A DNA stretch of 64,000 bases from positions 113,961 to 177,960 of the forward strand of contig DEHZ01000003.1 in assembly GCA_002352205.1 (NCBI GenBank), in the 5' to 3' direction. Of the stretch, positions 51,480 through 60,662 are shown in pieces. How positions within the stretch are numbered: position 1 is the stretch's first letter; each line of letters begins with the position of its first letter. This DNA is from Flavobacterium sp. UBA2787. GTDB lineage: Bacteria > Bacteroidota > Bacteroidia > Flavobacteriales > Flavobacteriaceae. The notes beneath the pieces were generated by a model that saw only the letters and a program-made list of their open reading frames with translations, made no database searches and was not told the origin of the DNA. Both the position numbers and the translations under genes were made by a program.

Positions 51480-52604
51480 ATGTCTGAATCTACAAGAGAA
51501 ATTAAAAATTACCGCGGATTAAAATGCTTAAACTGTAATCATCCGCTAGACATTTCAGATAAATTTTGCCCCAATTGCGGACAAAAAAACACCACCAAAA
51601 GACTAAGTCTAAAAGACTTTGTAGATGAGTTTTTGGCTAATTTTTATGCCTATGACTCCAAGGTAAAAAATACCATCATAAAACTTTTTACCAAACCCGG
51701 CAAAGCTGCAAAAGAATTTATTGATGGTAAACGGCAAACATATGCCAATCCGTTTCGGTTTTATTTAAGCGTATCGCTAATCTATTTTATTTTCAGCGGT
51801 TTGGTTACCAAGTTCAGCGAAGAGACAATTGTTGATTTGGACCAGACTATCATCAAAAAAAGCGAACAAAATAGTCAAGAAAAAGATTCTACAAAAACAA
51901 CTAAAGATTCACTCGATTTAAACGACCCAAAATCACCCGTTCAAATCAGCCTTGGCAACAATAATATTAAAATAAAAAAGGATACCTTAAAAAAGCAAAA
52001 ATTTTACACCGAAAAACAAATTGCAGGTTTTGGTTTTTTAAAGAGAACGTCTCGAAAAGTTCAAACATATGCCAATTTTTTTGACCATTCTAAAACAACT
52101 TATCCGCCAAAGATTCTCGATTCACTAAAACATGAAAAATCAAAATGGAATTTGTATTTACTCAAAAAAACCTATCAATTTAAAAAATTGAATGAAGAGG
52201 ACAATTTTGGCAAAAACGGTTTTGAGCTATTTTTTGATTATTTGTTAGACAAACTGCCATTTATTTTATTTATTTCTTTACCCTTTTTAACAATTGTATT
52301 TGCTGTTTTATATTACAGAAAAAAATTATCCTACGCAGAACACATGGTTTTTGTCTTCAATTTTATGACATTCATGTTTTTAATCATATTTGTAGTAGAA
52401 ATTATCGGATTACTAACAGGTTTAGACTTAGGTTGGATATTTCTAATCATAACGCCCATTTATTTTTACAAAGCATTAAGAAATTTTTATCAACAAAGTA
52501 GGTGGAAAACAATTTTAAAATTTGTAATTTTGAACTTTCTATTACCAACAACTGCTTCATTTGTAGCACTTTTGGTTTTATTTATAGGATTTTTGTTGTA
52601 TTAA
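51480..52604 (+). CDS. DUF3667 membrane protein with zinc ribbon, longer paralogue
   Basis: A 374-residue protein with an N-terminal zinc ribbon (CLNCNHPLDISDKFCPNCG), the DUF3667 block RLSLKDFVDEFLANFYAYD and GKRQTYANPFRFYLSVSL, and about five hydrophobic segments. Compared with the paralogue at 37107 it carries an insert of roughly 110 charged residues (about 125-235). Function unknown. It lies 3 bases after the T9SS plug gene and 3 bases before apaG. Confidence 0.85.
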   Translation: MSESTREIKNYRGLKCLNCNHPLDISDKFCPNCGQKNTTKRLSLKDFVDEFLANFYAYDSKVKNTIIKLFTKPGKAAKEFIDGKRQTYANPFRFYLSVSLIYFIFSGLVTKFSEETIVDLDQTIIKKSEQNSQEKDSTKTTKDSLDLNDPKSPVQISLGNNNIKIKKDTLKKQKFYTEKQIAGFGFLKRTSRKVQTYANFFDHSKTTYPPKILDSLKHEKSKWNLYLLKKTYQFKKLNEEDNFGKNGFELFFDYLLDKLPFILFISLPFLTIVFAVLYYRKKLSYAEHMVFVFNFMTFMFLIIFVVEIIGLLTGLDLGWIFLIITPIYFYKALRNFYQQSRWKTILKFVILNFLLPTTASFVALLVLFIGFLLY

Positions 52605-52607
52605 ATT

Positions 52608-52994
52608 ATGGTTTCACAAATAACAAGAGGCATAAAAATTTCAGTTACTACTAGTTTTGAAGGCACTTACTTCAAGAACTACAAGCTTCATTTTGCCTTT
52701 AGTTACCACATTACCATCGAAAACCACAGCAAAGATTCCGTACAATTAATGTCGCGGCATTGGGAAATTTTTGACTCACTCAACCACAAAGAAATCGTTG
52801 ACGGCGAAGGAGTTATCGGAAAAAAACCCGTTCTAAAACCCGGCGAAAGTCACACCTACAGTTCAGGTTGTTTATTGTCGTCGCCTTTTGGAGCCATGCG
52901 AGGTCATTTTAATATGATTAATTTCACGTCAACCCGCAATTTCAGAGTCATTGTACCTACTTTCAAGTTAGGAGCTCCATTTGCTTTAAATTAA
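52608..52994 (+). CDS. apaG: ApaG domain protein
   Basis: A 128-residue ApaG-fold protein (fibronectin III-like). Signature blocks: RGIKISVTTSFEGTYF, RHWEIFDSLNHKEIVDGEGV and GESHTYSSGCLLSSPFGAMR. ApaG is linked with cobalt and magnesium tolerance in enterobacteria, but its biochemical role is unclear. It ends a three-gene unit and is followed by palindromic repeat copy C. Confidence 0.92.
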   Translation: MVSQITRGIKISVTTSFEGTYFKNYKLHFAFSYHITIENHSKDSVQLMSRHWEIFDSLNHKEIVDGEGVIGKKPVLKPGESHTYSSGCLLSSPFGAMRGHFNMINFTSTRNFRVIVPTFKLGAPFALN

Positions 52995-53000
52995 TTTCCA

Positions 53001-53164
53001 GAAGCTATTTCCCGCTATCCGTTGCAAGCTTTTTTGTCTTGTTGCTTTTTTCTATGGCAAAAAAGTAGCTCCCAAGGTCGCTCTTTTTTACCAAGAAAAA
53101 ATGCAACAATCCTGCAAAAGGCTTCCTGCCTACCGGTAGGCATGGTCCACTTCTATCGGGGCTA
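53001..53164 (-). repeat. Interspersed palindromic repeat, copy C, with nested palindrome
   Basis: Read on the minus strand it starts CTAGCCCCGATAG and ends GGATAGCGGGAAATAGC, and follows copy B closely (AAGCCTTTTGCAGGATTG, AACAAGACAAAAAAGCTTG). Unlike copy B it has an insert of about 23 bases, including the perfect palindrome TGCCTACCGGTAGGCA (53127-53142). It fills most of the 314-base gap between apaG and pruA; the remainder is AT-rich promoter sequence. Confidence 0.85.
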
Positions 53165-53228
53165 GTCGGGAGTCCTAACAATTCCCTAAAATACAAACAC
53201 AGTTATCAAAAATTCAAAAAAACCTTTG

Positions 53229-53236
53229 TACTTTTG
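53229..53236 (+). promoter_or_regulatory. -7 promoter element for pruA
   Basis: TACTTTTG, 72 bases before the ATG at 53309. Confidence 0.55.
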
Positions 53237-53308
53237 TGTTCTATTACATAATTCACACAGAAAGAATTATATAATTACCAAAATGTCTAATAATCAAACA
53301 ACACACTT

Positions 53309-54934
53309 ATGTTAAAAGGATTTTTTCACGTACCCAAAGCAATTAACGAACCCGTAAAATCATACGCTCCCAACAGTCCTGAAAAAGCAGCTGTTTTAAT
53401 GGCTTACAAAGAAATGTGGAACAGCAAAATCGATGTACCATTATATATAGGTAGCGAAGAAATTCGCACCAAAAATACCCGCAATATGACCGCACCACAC
53501 GATCATAAACACATCGTGGGAACCTATCATTTAGCCGAAAAAAGTCACGTAGAAAAAGCAATCGCAAACGCATTAGAGTCTAGAAAAGCATGGGCAGCTA
53601 TGCCGTGGGAACAACGTGCCGCTATTTTCTTAAAAGCAGCCGAATTGATTGCCGGACCGTATCGTGCTAAAATCAATGCCGCCACAATGATCGCTCAATC
53701 CAAAACCATTCACCAAGCTGAAATTGATGCTTCGTGTGAATTAATTGACTTTTTGCGATACAATGTCGAATTCATGACGCAAATTTATAACGATCAACCC
53801 GCTTCCGATTCTTCGGTTTGGAACCGTGTAGAATACCGTCCGTTAGAAGGTTTTGTGTATGCCATCACACCTTTTAACTTTACCGCAATTGCCGCCAATC
53901 TTCCTGCTAGTGCAGCAATGATGGGCAACGTTGTGATTTGGAAACCAAGTGATAGTCAAGTATTTTCAGCAAAAATCATCATCGATGTTTTTAAAGAAGC
54001 CGGAGTTCCTGATGGTGTAATCAACGTTGTTTTTGGAGATGCTGTGATGATTTCCGATACTATTTTTGATCACGCAGATTTTGCCGGAGTTCATTACACC
54101 GGTTCAACATTTGTTTTCAAAGAAATCTGGAAAAAAATCGGAACCAACATTCACAAATACAAAACCTACCCAAGAATCGTTGGCGAAACAGGCGGAAAAG
54201 ATTTCGTTGTCGCTCATCCAAGTGCCAATGTAAAACAAGTAGCCACCGGATTAATTCGCGGAGCTTTTGAATTTCAAGGACAAAAATGTTCGGCAGCTTC
54301 CAGAGCTTATATTCCAAAAAGTTTATGGCCAGCTGTTGAAGCCGAATTAAAATTGGAAATGGCAACCATCAAAATGGGTTCGCCCGAAGATTTTTCTAAT
54401 TTCTTTACCGCTGTAATTCACGAAGGTTCGTTTGATAAATTAGCTAAATTCATCGATCAAGCTAAAAAAGACAAAGATGCCGAAGTAATCATCGGTGGAA
54501 ATTATGATAAATCAGTTGGTTATTTTATCGAACCTACGGTTATCTTAACCACCAATCCAAAATATGCCACAATGGAAACCGAATTATTCGGACCGGTTTT
54601 AACCATTTATGTTTACGATGATAAAAAATGGAAAGAAACCTTAACATTAATTGATGAAACTTCAGAATATGCCTTAACAGGAGCTGTGTTTAGTCAAGAC
54701 CGTTACGCCATTACCGAAGCAACGCAAGCCCTGGAAAATTGTGCCGGAAACTTCTACGTAAACGACAAACCAACCGGAGCCGTGGTTGGAATGCAACCTT
54801 TTGGTGGAGCAAGAGCTTCCGGAACCAATGACAAAGCGGGTTCTGCACAAAATTTATTGCGTTGGGTTTCGCCAAGAACAATCAAAGAAACGTTTGTTAC
54901 ACCTGAAAATTACCGCTATCCATTTTTGGGTTAA
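53309..54934 (+). CDS. pruA: L-glutamate gamma-semialdehyde dehydrogenase (P5C dehydrogenase)
   Basis: A 541-residue NAD-dependent aldehyde dehydrogenase that oxidises the product of proline dehydrogenase to glutamate. The nucleophile Cys is in FEFQGQKCSAASRAY and the general base Glu in RIVGETGGKDFVV; TPFNFTAIAANLP and VIWKPSD bind NAD. Length and the N-terminal block (VPKAINEPVKSYAP) fit the monofunctional PruA type, without a proline dehydrogenase fusion. It is a single-gene unit with its own promoter and terminator. Confidence 0.94.
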   Translation: MLKGFFHVPKAINEPVKSYAPNSPEKAAVLMAYKEMWNSKIDVPLYIGSEEIRTKNTRNMTAPHDHKHIVGTYHLAEKSHVEKAIANALESRKAWAAMPWEQRAAIFLKAAELIAGPYRAKINAATMIAQSKTIHQAEIDASCELIDFLRYNVEFMTQIYNDQPASDSSVWNRVEYRPLEGFVYAITPFNFTAIAANLPASAAMMGNVVIWKPSDSQVFSAKIIIDVFKEAGVPDGVINVVFGDAVMISDTIFDHADFAGVHYTGSTFVFKEIWKKIGTNIHKYKTYPRIVGETGGKDFVVAHPSANVKQVATGLIRGAFEFQGQKCSAASRAYIPKSLWPAVEAELKLEMATIKMGSPEDFSNFFTAVIHEGSFDKLAKFIDQAKKDKDAEVIIGGNYDKSVGYFIEPTVILTTNPKYATMETELFGPVLTIYVYDDKKWKETLTLIDETSEYALTGAVFSQDRYAITEATQALENCAGNFYVNDKPTGAVVGMQPFGGARASGTNDKAGSAQNLLRWVSPRTIKETFVTPENYRYPFLG

Positions 54935-54956
54935 TTAACTATAAATCAAAAAATTT

Positions 54957-54990
54957 AAAAGTCCGAATGTTAACTATTCGGACTTTTTTT
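54957..54990 (+). terminator. Rho-independent terminator after pruA
   Basis: AAAAGTCCGAAT and ATTCGGACTTTT are exact 12-base arms around GTTAACT, followed by T. Confidence 0.9.
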
Positions 54991-54998
54991 TATATTTG
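54991..54998 (+). promoter_or_regulatory. -7 promoter element for the secreted hydrolase
   Basis: TATATTTG, 41 bases before the ATG at 55040 and directly after the pruA terminator. Confidence 0.55.
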
Positions 54999-55039
54999 AT
55001 AGAAATAAACCAATTAACCTCAAAAATCATCTCTCGCTA

Positions 55040-57313
55040 ATGAAAACAAAAATTACTTTTTTCGCTTTATTTTCAATTTTATTTTCTTTTGCTCAAAAAG
55101 GAGAATATGATTTATTGAAAGAACACACGCAAACTAAGATTTTATATAATCAGGTATTTGATATTTCTAAAATTACAAAAACCAAAAAGGATGAAATTTC
55201 TGCGATGTACTTCAGACAAGTCTATCACGAAATTCAACGAGCTGATTTTTTGCAACGTTTACCCAGTTATGAAGTGTTGAAAAAAGAAGCGGATGATGCT
55301 TTTTTTTCTAAACAAATTCCGCTTTCAATCTTAATTTCCGAAGTAGAAACCATCAAAACAGAAACATTAGAAAATAACATCATTTCTAAAAATAACAATC
55401 AATTTGTTTTAAATAATCCATCTGCAGATGCTTTTCAAAAACACGAAATTGCGTTGATGGCTCCGTTGGTTTCCAAATCAAAAAACAAAACAGTTGAATT
55501 TATTTTAAAAGACAAAAATATTTTCAACACAACGTCTAAAAACATTCAAGCCATTTACATCAGTTTTACTGAGAATGATCTGTGGCTAACGGTTTCAGTT
55601 AATCAACCTTTCAAAGTAGATTTTGCAACTTCCGGCAAAAAATCAATTTCATTTAAAATTGAATTCACAAATGGAGAGAGTAAAATCATCAAATCAACTT
55701 TCGATGTTCAAGGAAGTTCAAATTTGGCCAATCGAAACGGAAATGAAATTTTAGCACAAAACATAACGGCTTCAATTCCATATCAAGGTTTTGGCGAAAG
55801 TGCTCCTTATCTAGGTCAAGGCGAATATGAAATTTATTTAGACAATGTTGACCAAGTTTTAGACAAACCCATTTTTTTGGTTGATGGATTTGATCCTGGC
55901 GATACGAGAAACACCGAATTGATTTATTCTTTATTGAATTATGGCGGAACAGATCAAAACTTAGCCGATATTGTTCGCAACGAAGGTTTTGATATCGTTG
56001 TATTAAACTTTCCGCAATACTCTCCCGCAGACGGAGTAGTGATTGATGGTGGAGCCGATTTTATTCAACGAAATGCGATGATTTTAGTTGAACTTATCAA
56101 TCAAATTAATGCTCAAAAAGTAGGAACAGAAAAAAATGTCGTGATTGGACCAAGTATGGGCGGACTCATTTCGCGTTATGCCTTGCGATACATGGAACAA
56201 AACGATATGGAACACGACACTCGTTTGTATATTTCGTTTGACTCTCCACATTTGGGAGCGAATGTTCCGATTGGGTTTCAACATCTTTTTAATTATATGG
56301 CAAATGGTCCGTTGGGTGATGTAACGCTTCAAGAAATTGTGAATAGTGTTTTGTCAAGTCCTGCGGCCAAACAAATGTTACTCGATCATTACAGCGGTCA
56401 TTTGCAAACCGGAAGTGCGACCGAGTTTGATAATGCCATTCAATTGCCAACCGGTGCTCCGAATTTTAGAACGGCATTTCAAAATGAATTAAACGCAATG
56501 GGATTTCCAACAGAAACCAGAAATGTGGCAATCAGCAACGGAAGCGGTAGCGGAACCATGACCGGAACCCCGGGAATGTTTGTGTTAAATGATTATATTG
56601 TGAATGCCTCCGACACGCAAAGAGCACGTTTTGATATTCGTTTTACACCACCGGCAGGCGTTTCAAATCAATTGGTAAGCCGATTTAGAGCACAACAATT
56701 TATATTTATTTGGGTAACTGTTTTAACCAGCCAAGCGAATGCTGCTTCTCCGGCAACTTCTTCCGGATTCGATTCTGCTCCTGGTGGATTATTTAATATG
56801 GCTGATTTTGTAGAGGCAGGAAGTGGCAACCCAACAATAGATGATTTTTTAGCAAATTTAGCAATTGATCGTTTTTGTTTTATTCCCACCTTGAGTTCAT
56901 TGGCAATTACCAATCCGAATTGGTATGCAAATGTAACGGATGCTTCAATTACACCTTTTGTCGCTACTTTTGTACCAACAGAAAATGAAGATCACGTGAC
57001 GTTATCAGCAGGAAATGTAGAATTTGCTTTGAATGAAATTTTGAACGAACCTTTATCTGTTGAACAACCAATTTTATCTAAAAATATTTTAATCAAAAAC
57101 CCAATTAAAAATACGATTGAAATGTATAGTTCAAGCTTACTTTCAAACGTAACTATCTCGATTGTTGATGCTTCAGGTAAAAAAGTCTTCTCTCAAAATA
57201 ACATTTCTATCGAAGGAAACCATCAATTAGAAATTAATTTATCAAACGGATTTTACTTTATCAAAATTGAATCTGCTGAAAGAAGTTTTGTGCAGAAGTT
57301 GATTAAAAATTAA
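55040..57313 (+). CDS. Secreted alpha/beta hydrolase with T9SS type A sorting domain
   Basis: A 757-residue protein. Signal peptide about 1-18 (ending FSFAQ). A helical N-terminal region (about 20-150) and a beta domain precede an alpha/beta hydrolase core at about 275-460: FLVDGFDPGDTRN, then the nucleophile elbow GPSMGGLISRYALR (G-x-S-x-G) and SFDSPHLGANVP. A late His in ENEDHVTLSAGN may complete the triad. The last 80 residues are a type A T9SS sorting domain (VTISIVDASGKKVFS, LSNGFYFIKIES). It is probably a lipase- or esterase-like enzyme placed at the cell surface; substrate unknown. Confidence 0.88.
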   Translation: MKTKITFFALFSILFSFAQKGEYDLLKEHTQTKILYNQVFDISKITKTKKDEISAMYFRQVYHEIQRADFLQRLPSYEVLKKEADDAFFSKQIPLSILISEVETIKTETLENNIISKNNNQFVLNNPSADAFQKHEIALMAPLVSKSKNKTVEFILKDKNIFNTTSKNIQAIYISFTENDLWLTVSVNQPFKVDFATSGKKSISFKIEFTNGESKIIKSTFDVQGSSNLANRNGNEILAQNITASIPYQGFGESAPYLGQGEYEIYLDNVDQVLDKPIFLVDGFDPGDTRNTELIYSLLNYGGTDQNLADIVRNEGFDIVVLNFPQYSPADGVVIDGGADFIQRNAMILVELINQINAQKVGTEKNVVIGPSMGGLISRYALRYMEQNDMEHDTRLYISFDSPHLGANVPIGFQHLFNYMANGPLGDVTLQEIVNSVLSSPAAKQMLLDHYSGHLQTGSATEFDNAIQLPTGAPNFRTAFQNELNAMGFPTETRNVAISNGSGSGTMTGTPGMFVLNDYIVNASDTQRARFDIRFTPPAGVSNQLVSRFRAQQFIFIWVTVLTSQANAASPATSSGFDSAPGGLFNMADFVEAGSGNPTIDDFLANLAIDRFCFIPTLSSLAITNPNWYANVTDASITPFVATFVPTENEDHVTLSAGNVEFALNEILNEPLSVEQPILSKNILIKNPIKNTIEMYSSSLLSNVTISIVDASGKKVFSQNNISIEGNHQLEINLSNGFYFIKIESAERSFVQKLIKN

Positions 57314-57334
57314 TTTTATTATCATAAAATTTAG

Positions 57335-57368
57335 CCACGAATGCACTAATAAATTTGTGCATTCGTGG
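57335..57368. terminator. Perfect inverted repeat between convergent genes
   Basis: CCACGAATGCAC and GTGCATTCGTGG are exact 12-base arms around TAATAAATTT, directly between the hydrolase and rsmG stops. Likely a bidirectional terminator; the word is also a common dispersed repeat in Bacteroidota. Confidence 0.75.
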
Positions 57369-57370
57369 TT

Positions 57371-58000
57371 TTACACTTTAAACTTCAACGGCAAATGCAC
57401 CACTTTCTTCGTTTCAAAAAATTCTTCCGAAAAATAATCGGCTAAATTATATTGAGTAACATTAGGAAAATCTTTTAATTCCTCGGTTAAATCGCCACCT
57501 TTTAAATACAAAATTCCGTTTTTAAGTTCGTGGTTGTTTTGCTTTTTGATTTTGTCTTTTATCCAAGAGACAAAATCAGGCATATTTGTTACGGCTCGGC
57601 TTACGATAAAATCAAAATCTCCTTTGACATTTTCGGCACGCAATTGTTCGGCTTTTACATTTTTTAGACCTAAAGCAGTAGCTACTTCATTGACTACTTT
57701 TATTTTTTTGGCAATCACATCAATCAAATAAAAACGAGTTTCCGGAAACAAAATCGCTAACGGTATTCCGGGGAAACCACCGCCGGTTCCCACATCCAAA
57801 ACTGTCGATTTCGGTTGAAATTCCATCACTTTGGCAATGCCTAATGAATGTAAAACGTGTTTCACGTACAATTCATCAATATCCTTTCGGGAAATTACAT
57901 TGATTTTGGCATTCCATTCGGGATACAATTGACCTAATTTTTCAAACTGAACTACTTGGTTTTCAGATAAATTAGGAAAATACTTTAAAATTTCTTCCAT
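57371..58000 (-). CDS. rsmG: 16S rRNA (guanine-N7)-methyltransferase RsmG
   Basis: A 209-residue SAM-dependent enzyme that methylates G527 of 16S rRNA. It begins MEEILKYFPNLSENQVVQFE, a typical N-terminus; WNAKINVISRKDIDELYVKH and the SAM motif VLDVGTGGGFPGIPLAI are diagnostic, followed by FDFIVSRAVTNMPDF. Length is normal. It is a single gene with promoter TACTTTTG at 58017-58024. Confidence 0.95.
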   Translation of the reverse strand: MEEILKYFPNLSENQVVQFEKLGQLYPEWNAKINVISRKDIDELYVKHVLHSLGIAKVMEFQPKSTVLDVGTGGGFPGIPLAILFPETRFYLIDVIAKKIKVVNEVATALGLKNVKAEQLRAENVKGDFDFIVSRAVTNMPDFVSWIKDKIKKQNNHELKNGILYLKGGDLTEELKDFPNVTQYNLADYFSEEFFETKKVVHLPLKFKV

Positions 58001-58016
58001 GTTGTGCTATTTTTAA

Positions 58017-58024
58017 CAAAAGTA
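58017..58024 (-). promoter_or_regulatory. -7 promoter element for rsmG
   Basis: TACTTTTG on the minus strand, 16 bases before the ATG at 58000. Confidence 0.55.
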
Positions 58025-58081
58025 AACATTTTGGTGTTGAAATTTTATTGTTTGTTCAACGTTATGATTTATATTAATACT

Positions 58082-58089
58082 TACCTTTG
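58082..58089 (+). promoter_or_regulatory. -7 promoter element for the desaturase
   Basis: TACCTTTG, 17 bases before the ATG at 58107. Confidence 0.6.
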
Positions 58090-58106
58090 AAAAAATTTTT
58101 AATTAC

Positions 58107-59201
58107 ATGAATACCACAATTCCCACATTTTCTAAAGAAGACAATCTAAAGTTTTTTAGAACGCTTAATAGTCGAGTTAATAATTACTTCAAAGAAAATA
58201 ATCTACAAAAAACCGGAAACTGGAAACTTCACCTTAAAACGATAGTGATGTTTACTATTTTCTTAACACCTTACTTCTTCCTTTTGGCTATGGATATGCC
58301 ATTTTGGACGTATCTATTACTTAACGTCGTAATTGGCGTTGGAATGGCCGGAGTTGGAATGAACGTTATGCACGACGGAAATCACGGTTCGTACTCCAAT
58401 AAACCTTGGTTAAATAAAATTATGGGTGGAAGCATTTATATTCTTGCCGGAAATGTTTACAATTGGCAAGTACAACACAATGTTTTACATCATACTTATA
58501 CCAATATAGTTGGTCACGACGAAGATTTAGATGCTGGTAGAGTTATCCGATTTTCAAAACAATCTGAATGGAGATATTTTCATAAATTTCAACATTATTA
58601 CTCTGTTTTTTTATATGGTTTGTTAACATTCAATTGGGCGATCACTACTGATTTTAAACAAATGAGAGCCTACATGAAACGTAAATTATCATATGGTGAA
58701 CCTAAAAGTCCTAAAATTTTATGGACTACTTTAATCATCACTAAGGTGATTTATTTCTCAATTTGGTTAGTATTACCAATGGTTATGGGAATCACTTGGT
58801 GGAAAGTTATCCTTGGTTTTGCAGTAATGCACTACACAGCCGGTTTAATTTTAAGCATCGTTTTCCAATTAGCTCACGTTGTAGAAGAAACAACTAATCC
58901 TGTTCCGGATGAAAATGGTGAAATCGAAAATACTTGGGCAATTCACCAATTGTTCACGACTGCTAATTTTGCTCCTAAAAACTGGATTGTAAATTGGTAC
59001 ACTGGTGGTTTAAATCACCAAATCGAACACCATATTTTCCCTCATATCAGTCACGTTCACTACGGTAAAATTGCTGATATTGTGAGAGAAACTGCCAAAG
59101 AATGTAATCTTCCTTATCACGAATTCAAAACCATGAGAGCTGCGGTTATCGCTCACTTTAAACATTTGAAAGAGTTGGGTCAAGAACCACAACTGGCATA
59201 A
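58107..59201 (+). CDS. Membrane fatty acid desaturase
   Basis: A 364-residue di-iron integral membrane enzyme that puts a double bond into acyl chains. Three His boxes are present: HDGNHGS, HNVLHHTYTN, and HQIEHHIFPHISH. The pattern HxxxH / HxxHH / QxxHH is that of front-end-like (linoleoyl-CoA desaturase group) enzymes. Hydrophobic pairs flank the boxes. No fused cytochrome b5 domain is present. It probably adjusts membrane fluidity. An aminotransferase gene follows 43 bases later on the same strand. Confidence 0.93.
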   Translation: MNTTIPTFSKEDNLKFFRTLNSRVNNYFKENNLQKTGNWKLHLKTIVMFTIFLTPYFFLLAMDMPFWTYLLLNVVIGVGMAGVGMNVMHDGNHGSYSNKPWLNKIMGGSIYILAGNVYNWQVQHNVLHHTYTNIVGHDEDLDAGRVIRFSKQSEWRYFHKFQHYYSVFLYGLLTFNWAITTDFKQMRAYMKRKLSYGEPKSPKILWTTLIITKVIYFSIWLVLPMVMGITWWKVILGFAVMHYTAGLILSIVFQLAHVVEETTNPVPDENGEIENTWAIHQLFTTANFAPKNWIVNWYTGGLNHQIEHHIFPHISHVHYGKIADIVRETAKECNLPYHEFKTMRAAVIAHFKHLKELGQEPQLA

Positions 59202-59244
59202 GCAGATTACTTTTTAAAATTTAAACACACAAAACACAACTATA

Positions 59245-60429
59245 ATGAATTCGTTATCGGATAGAATTAACAATTTATCTACTTCTCAAACCTTAGCTAT
59301 GGCAGCATTGGCGAGAGAATTAAAAGCTCAAGGAAAAGATATCATCAGTTTAAGTTTAGGCGAACCTGATTTTAACACGCCCGACTTTATTAAAGAAGCG
59401 GCAAAAAAAGCAATCGACGAAAACTACAGCACTTATTCGCCTGTTGATGGTTATGCCGAACTAAAAGAAGCCATCTGTCGAAAATTCAAAAGAGATAACA
59501 ATTTAGATTATAAACCGGCAAACATTGTTGTTTCCACCGGTGCAAAGCAATCACTTTACAACATTGCTCAATGTATGTTGAATGATGGTGATGAAGTAAT
59601 TTTACCCGCTCCATATTGGGTGAGTTATTACGAAATCATCAAAATGTCAGGAGGAATTCCAGTTGAAGTCCCAACTTCCGTAGAAAGTGATTTTAAAATC
59701 ACCGCCGAACAATTAGAAAAAGCTATCACACCAAAAACCAAGATGATTTGGTACAGTTCGCCTTGCAACCCAAGCGGATCTGTTTATAGCCGTGAAGAAT
59801 TTACAGCCATTGCAAAAGTGTTGGAAAAGTATCCAAACATTTATGTTGTAGCCGATGAAATCTACGAACACATTAATTTCTCAGGAACTTTTTGCAGCAT
59901 TGCTTCCGTTCCGGGAATGTTTGAAAGAACTATTACAGTAAATGGTGTCGCCAAAGCATTTGCGATGACAGGATGGAGAATCGGTTACATCGGAGCACCG
60001 GAATTTATCGCGAAAGCGTGTACAAAAATGCAAGGCCAAGTGACTTCAGGAGCCAATTCTATTGCTCAACGAGCTACGATTGCCGCTGTGGATGCCGACC
60101 CAAAAGTGTTGAATTACATGGTGGAAGCTTTCCATAAAAGAAGAGATTTAGTCGTAGGTTTAATCAAAGAAATTCCGGGTCTAAAAATCAACGTTCCGGG
60201 AGGTGCATTTTATGTATTTCCCGATGTATCGTCCTTCTTTGGAAAAACATTACGCGGAACCTTAATCAAAGACGCAACCGATTTCTCGATGTATTTGTTA
60301 GCCGAAGCCAACGTAGCCACCGTAACCGGAGATGCCTTTGGAAACCCCGATTGCATTCGATTTTCTTATGCAACCAGCGAAGAATTACTCACCGAAGCAA
60401 TGCGAAGAATCAAAGGAGTTTTATCATAA
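59245..60429 (+). CDS. Class I/II PLP-dependent aminotransferase (aspartate type)
   Basis: A 394-residue cytosolic aminotransferase of the AspC Ib group. It begins LSDRINNLSTSQTLAMAALA; ISLSLGEPDFNTPDF, WYSSPCNPSGSVYSREE and VADEIYEHINF are the substrate and PLP contacts, and the Schiff-base Lys is in VNGVAKAFAMTGWRIGY. Aspartate or a related amino acid is the likely donor, though prephenate or branched-chain activity cannot be excluded. A terminator follows. Confidence 0.92.
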   Translation: MNSLSDRINNLSTSQTLAMAALARELKAQGKDIISLSLGEPDFNTPDFIKEAAKKAIDENYSTYSPVDGYAELKEAICRKFKRDNNLDYKPANIVVSTGAKQSLYNIAQCMLNDGDEVILPAPYWVSYYEIIKMSGGIPVEVPTSVESDFKITAEQLEKAITPKTKMIWYSSPCNPSGSVYSREEFTAIAKVLEKYPNIYVVADEIYEHINFSGTFCSIASVPGMFERTITVNGVAKAFAMTGWRIGYIGAPEFIAKACTKMQGQVTSGANSIAQRATIAAVDADPKVLNYMVEAFHKRRDLVVGLIKEIPGLKINVPGGAFYVFPDVSSFFGKTLRGTLIKDATDFSMYLLAEANVATVTGDAFGNPDCIRFSYATSEELLTEAMRRIKGVLS

Positions 60430-60438
60430 TATTTAGTT

Positions 60439-60466
60439 AGCCTCAAGGAAACTTGGGGCTTTTTTA
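60439..60466 (+). terminator. Rho-independent terminator after the aminotransferase gene
   Basis: AGCCTCAAG and CTTGGGGCT pair around GAAA, followed by six T. Confidence 0.85.
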
Positions 60467-60498
60467 ATAACTTTGGCGTGACCACAAGGGTCGGGCTT

Positions 60499-60611
60499 CC
60501 TGCCTGCCGGCAGGCAGGTTCGTTGCAAGTCCTCGTCCAAAGGTTGGTTTTTGTCGGGTTGTGCTCGGCTTCTTTGGTCGCCGGCACAACCCGCAAAAAC
60601 TCAACCTTTGG
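60499..60611. repeat. Palindromic element upstream of purT
   Basis: Two parts. A perfect 20-base palindrome CCTGCCTGCCGGCAGGCAGG is at 60499-60518, closely related to the one nested in repeat copy C. Then 28-base arms (60537-60564 starting CCAAAGGTTGG, and 60584-60611 ending CAACCTTTGG) pair with few mismatches around a 19-base loop. The sequence is much richer in G+C than its surroundings. It occupies most of the gap before purT. Short frames over it are not genes. Confidence 0.8.
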
Positions 60612-60662
60612 GCTGCGGGCTTTCCACTACTATCCCTCACGCAAACCCTGCTAAATTAAAAT

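Noticed and set aside
53005-53196. 63-codon frame on the minus strand
   Set aside because: It is a translation of repeat copy C, including the nested palindrome (CLPVGR string).
60430-60662. Possible purine riboswitch before purT
   Set aside because: The sequence shows a terminator and inverted repeats but no three-way junction or conserved purine-aptamer loops.
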